Of a DNA stretch of 64,000 nt, positions 26,874-35,772 are shown one piece after another; positions within the stretch are counted from its first letter, which is position 1; the number at the start of each line of letters is the position of its first letter. The stretch is from an uncultured Desulfobacter sp. (lineage in GTDB: Bacteria > Desulfobacterota > Desulfobacteria > Desulfobacterales > Desulfobacteraceae), in assembly GCF_963664415.1 (NCBI RefSeq), contig NZ_OY761445.1, positions 3,361,001 to 3,425,000 on the forward strand, read 5' to 3'. Position numbers and translations under genes: made by a program. Below the pieces are notes generated by a model. The model did no database searches. It had not been told where the DNA came from and saw nothing but the letters and a program-made list of their open reading frames with translations.

Positions 26874-27932
26874 ATGCATACCATTTATATCAGAACCCTG
26901 AAAAGGGCGGAACATACTGTTTTTTGCGTGGCCGACGGACAAAAATTTTACTACGATCCCCAATTTGGTGTCCGGGTTCCATATTCCAGCGGCCAGCAGA
27001 TAAAAAGATCCATATTAGATACCCTGGCAGGCGAATTGAACGAAGCCCCCGCGCCAACCACCTTTATATTTGATGTAACAAAGAAAAAAGAGATCGGGGA
27101 GGGTGAGGTGTTCGGCACTTGCGATCCCTCTTATTTTGACCAGTTGATCGGCGGCTGGATGAAAGCCCAGAAAGGCGGCAAAGACAGAACCATCAAGCGC
27201 AGAAGCCCTCTTTCCATCTCGGCTATGAGAGCCCTGCACCCCTTACTTGCAGGAATTGAAACGGAAAATATAACCTTTGACCGTAGCGACAGACAGACTA
27301 ATGAAGTGATTGTAAGAGGTCCGGATAATAATATTCTATCCAAGGAAGAGGTTCTTTCCCTGATTAAAGATAAAGACAGGAGCCTTGTCAGAAAATGGAT
27401 TCCGGATAATGCACGAGCCACCGGCTTTTTTATCCAGGATATGGCCGTTGACCTGCGACGGCTTTTCTGCGTTGCTCTGAACGAGTACGAACCGGAAATC
27501 ACCGGGGAGACACAAGAAAGCCTCAAGGCCAACGGATGGATTGAATCTGAAAATGTGTTTGGCAAATGCCTTGTTGCACCGGCAGAATACAGGCAAAAGC
27601 TGATTCCGGCCATTGCAAAAGCCCTTGTTGACTGGCGCATTACTTCCAACCAGTCAAGAACGTTCAGTCTTATGGAAACGCTTGTTATTTCAATCAGTGA
27701 AGACGCCAATAAAATTGCGGGAAGTATCCGGGCCAAGTTAAATCCTGAAAACGAAAGAAAGGCAATTCCTGTTATTGAAGAAAACATGGATGGGGTAGAC
27801 ACCTTTGTAAGTCTTGCTGCCGGAAGTTACCTGATAACCAATTCTGAATCAGCAGAAGCCATGGAAAATGCCAAAAAGCTTATATCGGACAAAATTCAGG
27901 CATTTGATTTTGAAAACCAGATGGCGGGATAA
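26874..27932 (+). CDS. cas7: Cas7-family Cascade backbone protein
   Basis: About 352 aa from the ATG at 26874 (AGGGAAAA upstream); upstream in-frame starts lie within the previous gene. The N-terminus YIRTLKRAEHTVFCVADGQK, then VRVPYSSGQQIKRSIL, fits the Cas7 start, where a strand is followed by a S.Q.IKR motif that contacts crRNA. A later LFCVALNEYEPEI and C-terminal acidic helix are visible. Cas7 polymerises along the spacer part of crRNA. The subfamily is uncertain, nearer Cst2/DevR-like than Csh2 by eye. Confidence 0.72.
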   Translation: MHTIYIRTLKRAEHTVFCVADGQKFYYDPQFGVRVPYSSGQQIKRSILDTLAGELNEAPAPTTFIFDVTKKKEIGEGEVFGTCDPSYFDQLIGGWMKAQKGGKDRTIKRRSPLSISAMRALHPLLAGIETENITFDRSDRQTNEVIVRGPDNNILSKEEVLSLIKDKDRSLVRKWIPDNARATGFFIQDMAVDLRRLFCVALNEYEPEITGETQESLKANGWIESENVFGKCLVAPAEYRQKLIPAIAKALVDWRITSNQSRTFSLMETLVISISEDANKIAGSIRAKLNPENERKAIPVIEENMDGVDTFVSLAAGSYLITNSESAEAMENAKKLISDKIQAFDFENQMAG

Positions 27933-28015
27933 CAATCCCAATTTTTACATTGATAGGGCATTTTCGAATATTAGGCTAATTGTCTGCCCTAAACCTATTG
28001 AGGAGGCATCTTGCC

Positions 28016-28819
28016 GTGCGTATCAAAATAACTGCCACAACAGACCGGCCGGCATCCTTTCCCTTTAATTACCAATATCCGCTTCAGGCTGCCATTTACG
28101 CGCTGATCCGGGAATCTTCATCGGATTATTCAACATTTCTTCACGAGCAGGGGTATATTAAGGACGGCATTGACCGGGTATTTAAATTTTTCACTTTTTC
28201 AAAGCTTAAATTCAGCCCTAAACTGAGGGGAAAAACCGGATTTGACAATGTCCGCCAGATTGAATTCATTTTTTCCACCATTGTGGAAGAAAGCCTACGC
28301 CATATGATTTTAGGTATCTTTTCCGACCGGGAAATGCATCTTAGGATAAACGCCAAGGGGCTTAAGTTGACCATTGTCAATGTGGATGTCCTGGAAGACC
28401 TTGTGTTTTCAGGCAAAGAAAAATTCATCTGCCTTTCACCCATTGCCGTGTCAACCATGATTGAAAACGATAAGGGCAGAAAGGTGCCCCATTTCCTCAA
28501 TTATACGGTCCCCAGGGAAAGGGACCGGTTTGCTGAAAACATAAAAAAGAACCTGGTCAACAAATATGAGACCCTTCATAACGCCCCGTATGATAAAAGG
28601 GAACATCCTTTCTCTTTCCATTTTGACCCGGCTTATATTGCAAAGAAGAACGGGACCATCTCCAAACTGATCAGTTTTAAAAACGACATCAAAATCAAGG
28701 CCATGGAAGCCCCTTTTACCGTGGAAGCCGATCCGGACCTGATTAAGATCGGGTATGAATGCGGATGGGGAGAAAAAAACAGCGCCGGATTCGGCTGCAC
28801 TGAACAAATAAGAAGATAG
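28016..28819 (+). CDS. cas6: CRISPR pre-crRNA endonuclease Cas6
   Basis: About 267 aa. The start is GTG at 28016, chosen because GAGGAGG lies 9 nt upstream and RIKITATT begins the first ferredoxin-like fold. The C-terminal glycine-rich loop GYECGWGEKNSAGFGC is the Cas6 signature. The N-terminal YQYPLQAAIYALIRESS is also typical. Cas6 cleaves each repeat to leave an 8-nt handle; the repeat here ends ATTGAAAC, as expected for I-B-like systems. A catalytic histidine may be in the first half (FLHEQGY), which is an inference. Confidence 0.88.
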   Translation: MRIKITATTDRPASFPFNYQYPLQAAIYALIRESSSDYSTFLHEQGYIKDGIDRVFKFFTFSKLKFSPKLRGKTGFDNVRQIEFIFSTIVEESLRHMILGIFSDREMHLRINAKGLKLTIVNVDVLEDLVFSGKEKFICLSPIAVSTMIENDKGRKVPHFLNYTVPRERDRFAENIKKNLVNKYETLHNAPYDKREHPFSFHFDPAYIAKKNGTISKLISFKNDIKIKAMEAPFTVEADPDLIKIGYECGWGEKNSAGFGCTEQIRR

Positions 28820-28832
28820 CACAGGAAAACAA

Positions 28833-29330
28833 TTGAAAGCACTTGATTACACAGGAACCCAGGTAAACTACTTTTTTGTCTGCCGGCGCAAACTGTGGCT
28901 GTTCACCCGGGATATCAGATTTGAAAATGAGAACGAGTATGTCCAGTTGGGCCGCCTCATAGACGAGTATTCCTATACCAGGAAAAAAAAGCAGATTGAG
29001 ATCGGTAATATCAAAATTGATTTTCTGGACAACAAGCAGGGCATTATCCACGAGGTTAAGAAATCCAGAAAAATTGAAAAAGCGCATATTTGGCAGGTGA
29101 AATATTATCTGTACTGGCTCAAATTCCATGGCATCGAACATATAACAGGGGAAATCGATTATCCCAAACTAAAGAAAAAAGAAGTTATTTCCCTGACAGA
29201 AAAGGATCTTGAGGCCTTTGAAGACATCTTTACTCAAATGAAAACCATTCTTGACAGGGATCTTCCCCCGGAAACCATTAACAGGCCCTTTTGTAAAAAA
29301 TGCGCTTATTTTGAATTTTGCTATGTTTAG
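28833..29330 (+). CDS. cas4: CRISPR-associated exonuclease Cas4
   Basis: A 165-aa RecB-like nuclease. One cysteine lies early (VCRRKLWLF) and three at the end (CKKCAYFEFC), which together hold the [4Fe-4S] cluster. The nuclease core shows GRLIDEYSY, IDFLDN, IIHEVKKS and QVKYYLYWL (the QxxxY motif). Cas4 trims prespacers and picks the PAM during adaptation. Start TTG at 28833 with CAGGAAAA upstream; the first residues YTGTQVNYFFVCRRKLWLF match family N-termini. It is followed by cas1 with a 9-bp gap. Confidence 0.92.
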   Translation: MKALDYTGTQVNYFFVCRRKLWLFTRDIRFENENEYVQLGRLIDEYSYTRKKKQIEIGNIKIDFLDNKQGIIHEVKKSRKIEKAHIWQVKYYLYWLKFHGIEHITGEIDYPKLKKKEVISLTEKDLEAFEDIFTQMKTILDRDLPPETINRPFCKKCAYFEFCYV

Positions 29331-29339
29331 GAACTTCCT

Positions 29340-30329
29340 ATGAAACAACCTTTATATTTATTCACAAACTCCACTGTAAAACGCAAGGATAATACCCTTC
29401 GCATCGAAACCAGCGAAAATAAAATCGATAGACCCATTGAAACATTAAGCGAAATTTACCTGTTCGGAGAGCACTCACTGAACACTAAACTGCTCAATTT
29501 CCTTTCCCAGAATAAAATACCGGTCCACATTTTTAACTACTACGGCTTTTATTCCGGCACCTTTTTCCCAAGGGAGGTATATTTATCCGGTCATGTGACG
29601 GTTCAGCAGGCCGCCCATTACCTTGATCCGGAAAAAAGGATCGCCATCGCCCATAAATTTATTGATGCGGCAGCATCCAATATCCTCTCCAATCTGGGAT
29701 ATTATAAAAACAGGGGCCGGGAGATCGAAAAACAAATTGACAGTATCAAAACCTTAAAAAAACAACTTGCCCTGGCACCGGGCCCCATGGAGCTTATGGG
29801 TTTGGAAGGCAACATCCGTGACCTTTACTACTCGGCATTCAACAGTATCATAAAACAGGATTATGATTTTAAAAAAAGAATCTACCATCCCCCGGATAAT
29901 TTCATGAATGCCATCATCTCATTCGCAAATTCCCTTGTTTACACAACAGTACTGTCCGAAATCTACAGAACCCAACTGGATCCCACGATCAGTTTTCTCC
30001 ATGAACCGGGCTATAGAAGGTATTCCCTGGCACTAGACCTGGCTGAAATTTTCAAACCCATATTGGCAGACCGGCTTATATTTACCATGCTTAACAAAGG
30101 GGAATTATCCGAAAAGTATGCGGACCAAAACCTGAACCATTGTTATCTCAAGGATACAGGAAGGAAAAAATTCTTGCGCAAATACGATGAACGACTGCGA
30201 AAAACAATTAAGCATAAAACCCTGAACAAACAGGTCTCCTACAAGCGCTTAATCCGTCTGGATTGTTATAAACTGGTCAAGCATATTATTGGGGAAGCCA
30301 AATACTCGGGCTTTAAAATGTGGTGGTAA
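29340..30329 (+). CDS. cas1: CRISPR-associated integrase Cas1 (Cas1b type)
   Basis: A 329-aa integrase subunit. N-terminal beta domain (PLYLFTNSTVKRKDNTLRIE), then the helical catalytic domain with FANSLVYTTVLSEI, the FLHEPGYRRYSLALDLAEIFKP motif carrying the metal-binding His and Asp/Glu, and a basic end. With Cas2 and Cas4 it inserts new spacers next to the leader. ATG preceded by AGGAACT. All catalytic motifs are visible, so adaptation is probably functional. Confidence 0.95.
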   Translation: MKQPLYLFTNSTVKRKDNTLRIETSENKIDRPIETLSEIYLFGEHSLNTKLLNFLSQNKIPVHIFNYYGFYSGTFFPREVYLSGHVTVQQAAHYLDPEKRIAIAHKFIDAAASNILSNLGYYKNRGREIEKQIDSIKTLKKQLALAPGPMELMGLEGNIRDLYYSAFNSIIKQDYDFKKRIYHPPDNFMNAIISFANSLVYTTVLSEIYRTQLDPTISFLHEPGYRRYSLALDLAEIFKPILADRLIFTMLNKGELSEKYADQNLNHCYLKDTGRKKFLRKYDERLRKTIKHKTLNKQVSYKRLIRLDCYKLVKHIIGEAKYSGFKMWW

Positions 30330-30330
30330 C

Positions 30331-30612
30331 ATGTACATTATAGCCATATATGACATCAATACAGAAACCCGTGAAGGCCGACGGGCCCTTAGCAAGATTT
30401 TCAAACTGATGAAGAAATATCTGATCCATATCCAAAAATCGGTTTTTGAAGGAGAATTAACAAAGGCCCAGTTCCAAAAAATGAAGCTGGAGGTGATGCA
30501 AATTATTGATCCGGACTGCGATTCCGTTATATATTTTTCAAGCCGCGACAGCCGATGGCTGGATAAGGAAGTTCATGGCCTCGGTAAAGACGCCACAGAC
30601 AATTTCATTTAA
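30331..30612 (+). CDS. cas2: CRISPR-associated protein Cas2
   Basis: A 93-aa ferredoxin-fold protein starting MYIIAIYDINTETREGRR, with the conserved aspartate of YDI, and SVFEGELTKAQF. Cas2 is the structural core of the Cas1-Cas2 integrase. The ATG at 30331 follows the cas1 stop by one base. It is the last cas gene before the leader. Confidence 0.94.
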   Translation: MYIIAIYDINTETREGRRALSKIFKLMKKYLIHIQKSVFEGELTKAQFQKMKLEVMQIIDPDCDSVIYFSSRDSRWLDKEVHGLGKDATDNFI

Positions 30613-30750
30613 CGAACTCGGCTCTTTGACAATTTGCAAACTTCCATTTTCCGTCGTTCTCCCGGGAAAAAAGCACTATCGCCGATCAACGGAAAAAACA
30701 CCAGGCGAAATTTGAGATAACCAAGTGAAATCATAGCATTAAAAAAATGC
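30613..30750 (+). promoter_or_regulatory. CRISPR leader
   Basis: A 138-nt stretch between cas2 and the first repeat, containing CTCTTTGACAATTTG near its start and an A-rich end directly before the array. Its position next to cas2 and the orientation of the repeats make it the leader, expected to hold the array promoter and the spacer-integration site. Confidence 0.75.
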
Positions 30751-32301
30751 CTTTTAATCAGACCAACGTGGAATTGAAACATATTCAGGAGGCATAGCAA
30801 GGAGTACGTCAAAGTACTTTTAATCAGACCAACGTGGAATTGAAACAGTTCAACGCCTGGCGTGTTTGGTATTTGGCCTGCAAGACTTTTAATCAGACCA
30901 ACGTGGAATTGAAACTGGGATACAGCTACCAGAATTAAATATCTCTGTAATCTTTTAATCAGACCAACGTGGAATTGAAACGTGGCATAAACAAAGGATA
31001 AAATAAAATGATCGAAACTTTTAATCAGACCAACGTGGAATTGAAACACAACTGGAAAAAACAGAAACAGGCTATATCCAAACTTTTAATCAGACCAACG
31101 TGGAATTGAAACATTAAAGAGGCCCTTAGAGTTACGGATACGGAACAACTTTTAATCAGACCAACGTGGAATTGAAACAAAAACACAATCAGGTATAACT
31201 TCTGCATTAGGTGACTTTTAATCAGACCAACGTGGAATTGAAACTTGTTCAAGGTCTTGATCATATACATTTACTGTATTCTTTTAATCAGACCAACGTG
31301 GAATTGAAACTGGCTATTTTTAAAGGCACATGAGGACCTACCACATCCTTTTAATCAGACCAACGTGGAATTGAAACATGTGGTTCTGGGTCTCTTTTAA
31401 ACCGCCTGCCATGCTTTTAATCAGACCAACGTGGAATTGAAACAATCACACGAGCTATGTTTGTAGGCAATATTGTAAACTTTTAATCAGACCAACGTGG
31501 AATTGAAACCGTTTTGCAGCTGGCGGTAGCGTCGGCGGCCCGACGGCTTTTAATCAGACCAACGTGGAATTGAAACCTAATAGACAGATAGAATCTATGG
31601 TTGACCATGAGGGCTTTTAATCAGACCAACGTGGAATTGAAACCTATTATATCCTATAAAATATCCTGATGTTGTGCTTCTTTTAATCAGACCAACGTGG
31701 AATTGAAACCACGATCCATCTGCAAACGTCTTCGGACATTATGTGCTTTTAATCAGACCAACGTGGAATTGAAACGCACATGACATGAACAAAGTATTTG
31801 CTACCGATAAGCTTTTAATCAGACCAACGTGGAATTGAAACTTTTTTAGGGTTTTTGCGATAATGTTTTAGTTCTTCCTTTTAATCAGACCAACGTGGAA
31901 TTGAAACAGAGACGGGATACCCAGGAGGACACATGAAAAGACACTTTTAATCAGACCAACGTGGAATTGAAACACCACTGGTGTTGTTTTAACAAATTGG
32001 CTTATTGCACTTTTAATCAGACCAACGTGGAATTGAAACGTGACTGAATTTACTTCTATAAGGTCTCCGTCAGACTTTTAATCAGACCAACGTGGAATTG
32101 AAACAAATATGCAGCCGCAGAATATCCTTGCTTAGGACACTTTTAATCAGACCAACGTGGAATTGAAACGTAGCGGATATGTAGATGATCATTTCTTCTT
32201 CATCACTTTTAATCAGACCAACGTGGAATTGAAACTTTGATAGCGTTGCAACAACATTCATCTTTGTATTTCTTTTAATCAGACCAACGTGGAATTGAAA
32301 C
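30751..32301 (+). CRISPR. CRISPR array, 24 repeats and 23 spacers
   Basis: The 30-nt repeat begins CTTTTAATCAGACC and ends AACGTGGAATTGAAAC; all 24 copies are identical, including the last. Spacers are 35-39 nt, mostly 36 (one of 39 at 30847-30885). The first repeat is 30751-30780 and the last 32272-32301. The 3' ATTGAAAC is the expected 8-nt crRNA handle for Cas6 processing in I-B-like systems. Spacer 18 (31908-31943) contains AGGAGGACACATGAAAAG, which looks like the ribosome site and start codon of a gene. No spacer was seen to match another part of this window, by eye only. Confidence 0.99.
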
Positions 32302-32341
32302 ATGGTCCCATCTTTCGGAGACAGAAGCGGTTTATTAGTCA

Positions 32342-32384
32342 AAAAGCCTGATCGTTTATTGCAAACGCTCAGGGCTTTGGGTTT
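32342..32384 (+). terminator. hairpin after the CRISPR array
   Basis: AAAGCCTGATCG (from about 32344) and CGCTCAGGGCTTT (to 32378) form an imperfect stem with a TTTATTGCAAA loop; TTTT follows at 32382. The same stem and loop recur as the rRNA operon terminator at 63411-63453, so it is probably a dispersed terminator of this genome. Confidence 0.6.
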
Positions 32385-32520
32385 TAAAATGCAATTTTTA
32401 AGTGATTTACGCAGGCGGGGGTATGCTATATTGAAGGAATAAAATCGTTTAAAAAACGCGATCGTCCAATTTTAATGAATTCAAAGGGTCATCATCAATT
32501 CCCGATATTTTCTACTTTTG

Positions 32521-32550
32521 TTGACAAGACGCATTCTGTTATTTTACGAT
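32521..32550 (+). promoter_or_regulatory. candidate sigma-70 promoter for the SH3 lipoprotein
   Basis: TTGACA (32521-32526) and TACGAT (32545-32550) are spaced by 18 nt. The -35 is perfect and the -10 matches four of six. It lies about 65 nt upstream of the chosen start codon. Confidence 0.5.
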
Positions 32551-32613
32551 ACGTAACGATTCAATGTGTTGAGCTGTTTAATGCTTGTTAAAATACGGAA
32601 CCATACAAAATTT

Positions 32614-33459
32614 ATGACTCATAAGACATTCAGCATCGGCAGTAAGGGCCTACAGTTTCAATACATTACAAGACTGGCTTTCGGCCTGTTGGCACTGCTT
32701 TTTTTTTCGTCCTGTACAGTGGAGAAACAGGTAACGGTCGTCGATAATTCTCAGGTTTGCAAATCAGAAAAAATAAAGGAAAAAAATACTGTCGCCGATA
32801 CTTGGCGAATCCGCCAAACTGCTCGAATCCGCCAATTAGAACAACAAAATGTGGAGCTTACCAACAAATTGGCGGAGCAGAAACAGCTTTCAAACAAATT
32901 ACAACAAACATTGCTCATCAAGCATAAAGAAACCGATGCCTGTCGGCAGGTCAACGAAAAACTGATCAAAGAACTCTCCCAAAGCAAGGCGAAACTGGCA
33001 ACCCGGGGCAGTAAACTGGAAGCAGCCACCCTGATCGCCGAAGCTACGGCCATGATCAGCACGTTGGCTCAAAAACCCTTGAATACGCCGCAGAAAATTA
33101 TCCGGGAAAGGGCATTAGAAAGCCTTAAAGAAAGCAAGCATGAACTGGCAGAAGGTAACTATGAAAGTGCAGCCTACTTGTCCAGAGAGGCGATGGCGCA
33201 GGCAAAAGGCATTGATATAGCCAAAGAGAACAGCACCGGCGGTCCGGACGGAAAGGAAGTCTTTTTTTCAACGCCCCTGCAGATGAAATTGTTTACAACC
33301 GGGAATCTTCGCAAAGGTCCGTCCATAAAGGAAGATGTCAAAAAAGTTCTTCAGGAAGGAAGCAGCGTTATTGCTGTGGGTCATAAACGAAATTGGGTGA
33401 AAGTCAAATTGGCAGATACTGACGAGACCGGTTGGATCCATCTGTCCCTTCTTTATTAG
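32614..33459 (+). CDS. putative lipoprotein with coiled coil and C-terminal SH3 domain
   Basis: About 281 aa from the ATG at 32614. A basic N-terminus and the hydrophobic run LAFGLLALLFFSSC end in a lipobox, with C34 as the likely lipidated residue. Residues ~60-135 form a heptad-rich coiled coil (RIRQLEQQNVELTNKLAEQ). A helical segment is followed by a bacterial SH3 (SH3b) domain near residues 225-280: MKLFTTGNLRKGPSI, VAVGHKRNWVKVKLADTDETGWIH (in parts). Such proteins usually bind the cell wall or other envelope proteins. Upstream GTG and ATG starts are possible but would precede the signal by 11-16 residues. It is not part of the CRISPR system as far as can be seen. Confidence 0.72.
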   Translation: MTHKTFSIGSKGLQFQYITRLAFGLLALLFFSSCTVEKQVTVVDNSQVCKSEKIKEKNTVADTWRIRQTARIRQLEQQNVELTNKLAEQKQLSNKLQQTLLIKHKETDACRQVNEKLIKELSQSKAKLATRGSKLEAATLIAEATAMISTLAQKPLNTPQKIIRERALESLKESKHELAEGNYESAAYLSREAMAQAKGIDIAKENSTGGPDGKEVFFSTPLQMKLFTTGNLRKGPSIKEDVKKVLQEGSSVIAVGHKRNWVKVKLADTDETGWIHLSLLY

Positions 33460-33498
33460 ACCCAACACTTACAATTTTCCGATTTTCCCACCGCTCTT

Positions 33499-35154
33499 TT
33501 ACAGGTCGTCGGCAGCATGGTAAACAACCCTGTTTCGTCCCTCATCCTTGGCACGGTAGAGTGCCATATCGGCTCGAGCGACAATGTTTTGTTCATCCCC
33601 GTCCTGTTTATGGATTCTGCCGATACCAATGGAAATGTGGACCTGGATCTCTTGCTCTTCATGAATAACTGTATGGCTTGCAACGGCTTTTCGGATACGT
33701 TCCGCCGCCTGGATGGACTCCTCCACCCCTGACTCTGCAAGGATCACAAGGAATTCCTCTCCGCCATACCGGCCGGCAGAGTCTACATTACGCAAATTTT
33801 CATTAAAGATTTCAGCCACCTGTTTTAATACGGTATCTCCAGCCTGGTGTCCGTAGGTATCGTTAACATCTTTAAAGTGATCCACATCAAGCATCAATAC
33901 GGAAAATGCTGTCTTATACCGGCGGTAATACTCGTAATGATCTCTCAGGATACTCATCACCCGTTTTCTGTTATTCAAACCCGTCAAGGGATCAGTGGTC
34001 GCCAATTGTTCCAGTTCAGCCTGGCTTAGCTTCAATTTTGCAACCATTTCATTAAAAACAGTGGTTGCAAAACCAATCTCATCGTTACGGCGTACTGGAA
34101 GTAGAACGTTCAGATCACCTTCAGCCACCCTTTCAGCCCCTCTTGTCAAAGCCGACAACGGAACCATGATTTGCCGGGTCAGCAGATAAGCCACAAGACC
34201 CATAAGCACACTAAAACAACAGATAATAAGAATATTTCTATGGCGGGCATGAATCACACCGGAGAACGCCTTTTCATAATTTTCTACGATAAAAAGACCC
34301 CATTCCAGTTCTCGAAACGGAACAACCAATCCCATTAAGCGTTCACCCTTGCCGTTGACATATTCACGAAGTGTTTGCCTGTCACTGGAAGGCGATGGGT
34401 CGATTTGATTAAGAACTTTTTTGGCCCCCCTTCCGTACAGAAACTGCCGCCCTGTTTTCATGTTCACAAGGGATTGATAGGTCCAGTCACCAGAATCTCC
34501 AAATTTCACCGGATCCAATAAAGTCAGCAATCCGGTAAGCCTGACTTCAATCGCCAGCAATGTTTCATATTCATAAAGCTGATCCAAAAAAAGAGGAACC
34601 CCGATCAGGATAAGGGGCGACTTATCCCTTGCATCAATGTATGCGTTGCTCTTAAACCATTGCTGGTCTGAAATTTGTTGGATGTAGTCATCAGGAAAAG
34701 TAAACGGCCGATCTCGGCCACCGCTTTCGGAGGCAGCGATCACAGCGCCGGTCCTGGAAAGCACTAAAATCCGGACATACCCTTTAAATTGATGCTGCAA
34801 TGTACTCAGATAGGTTTCAAGTATGGTGATGTTTGGGTGCTGATTTTCATCACCATTTGCCTTTTCTTCAGGCATTTTAAGATAAGCTGTAACTGCTTCC
34901 GAGACAATTGACGCGTTGGAAAACACGGTCAGATCATACACCCGTTTTTTTAGCCACAGGGAAATTTCCCGTTCCATGATCTGTGCGGAGTCGACAAACT
35001 TTTGCTTAACCTTCTCCTCCAGCGTGGTTTGCAGCATGTTCTGGAGCAAAAGTCCCATGGATAGAGACGGTATGGCCGTGACCAATATCGCAAAAACGAA
35101 GATCCGGTTCCTGATACTCAACAGATATCTGTGTTTATTTTTCCGCTTGTCCAT
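33499..35154 (-). CDS. membrane diguanylate cyclase (Cache-HAMP-GGDEF)
   Basis: A 551-aa c-di-GMP synthase. A first membrane helix (RIFVFAILVTAIPSLSMGLLL), an extracellular Cache-type sensor (~40-290), a second helix (NILIICCFSVLMGLVAYLL), HAMP (~320-375), then GGDEF (~385-545). The active site reads RYGGEEF, an accepted variant, and an RNVD inhibitory site lies five residues upstream, so product feedback is likely. Its gene starts 14 bp after the end of the ABM monooxygenase gene on the same strand. The ligand of the Cache domain is unknown. Confidence 0.9.
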   Translation of the reverse strand: MDKRKNKHRYLLSIRNRIFVFAILVTAIPSLSMGLLLQNMLQTTLEEKVKQKFVDSAQIMEREISLWLKKRVYDLTVFSNASIVSEAVTAYLKMPEEKANGDENQHPNITILETYLSTLQHQFKGYVRILVLSRTGAVIAASESGGRDRPFTFPDDYIQQISDQQWFKSNAYIDARDKSPLILIGVPLFLDQLYEYETLLAIEVRLTGLLTLLDPVKFGDSGDWTYQSLVNMKTGRQFLYGRGAKKVLNQIDPSPSSDRQTLREYVNGKGERLMGLVVPFRELEWGLFIVENYEKAFSGVIHARHRNILIICCFSVLMGLVAYLLTRQIMVPLSALTRGAERVAEGDLNVLLPVRRNDEIGFATTVFNEMVAKLKLSQAELEQLATTDPLTGLNNRKRVMSILRDHYEYYRRYKTAFSVLMLDVDHFKDVNDTYGHQAGDTVLKQVAEIFNENLRNVDSAGRYGGEEFLVILAESGVEESIQAAERIRKAVASHTVIHEEQEIQVHISIGIGRIHKQDGDEQNIVARADMALYRAKDEGRNRVVYHAADDL

Positions 35155-35168
35155 GGATAGCTACGGAA

Positions 35169-35474
35169 TCATACTTCAGTAAGTACTTTAACAGTCATCG
35201 ACGCAACAATATCCTTGGTTTTTTCTTTATACTCTAGCATATGCGCCGATGATAAATGGGCCATTAAATCTTCTACACTTTGCCATTTTTCAATAACCGT
35301 AACTATATTTTTGTTCAATTCCTGGGGCGGGAGCTCTGTGGGCACATCAACCGTTGGGATATACTCAATACATCCTTTTTCCTTAAGAACAGCAGGCATA
35401 TTGGATTTAAAAATTTCAATAAAATTGTCTAATTGACCGTCTTTAACTTGAATTGATGCAATGACGCTGATCAT
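35169..35474 (-). CDS. ABM-domain protein (putative quinol monooxygenase-like)
   Basis: A 101-aa protein starting MISVIASIQVKDGQLDNFIE, with AVLKEKGCIEY and VTVIEKWQSVEDLMAHLSS, the standard layout of the antibiotic biosynthesis monooxygenase (ABM/YgiN) fold, a dimeric ferredoxin-like barrel. Members oxidise or bind quinones and similar aromatics, but many are uncharacterised. It precedes a diguanylate cyclase with a 14-bp gap. Confidence 0.8.
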   Translation of the reverse strand: MISVIASIQVKDGQLDNFIEIFKSNMPAVLKEKGCIEYIPTVDVPTELPPQELNKNIVTVIEKWQSVEDLMAHLSSAHMLEYKEKTKDIVASMTVKVLTEV

Positions 35475-35772
35475 GGTTAAAATCCTTGTTTTTTATAAAA
35501 AAGTCTGTGTAAACAACACGGATCTTTCAACTTTTGTTGGGTGAGGCCTGGATATCGATAGACCAGGTCAGCCCATGTCTGTTAGAGAATGGTTATTTTT
35601 AAAATTTTATTTTCAGCGGTTGAAACCGCTTTTTGAAAAAGAGAATAGACTAAAAAAATCCGGATTACAACCGCCTTCATGCACCATGTTAGGCACTCGA
35701 CACACGATATATAGCCTTCATGTCCGGTCATACACCATGCCTTAGATTGATTTTTTTACAGAATCATCGTTT
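35475..35772. other. intergenic region with a tight hairpin
   Basis: About 300 bp with no gene. AGCGGTTGAAACCGCT (35615-35630) is a tight hairpin, AT-rich on both sides, that could end transcription from the MarR gene on the minus strand. A second element pairs GATCTTTCAACTTTTGTTGGGTGAG with little symmetry; it was not interpreted. Confidence 0.45.

Noticed and set aside
30609..31270. Minus-strand open frames with repeated FQFHVGLIK peptides
   Set aside because: They are translations of the CRISPR repeats in antisense and have no independent support.
30751..32301. Self-targeting spacers
   Set aside because: No spacer was seen to match the rest of the window by eye; the rest of the genome cannot be checked here.
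32082..32342. Minus-strand 86-aa open frame at the end of the array
   Set aside because: It is built from CRISPR repeats and spacers.
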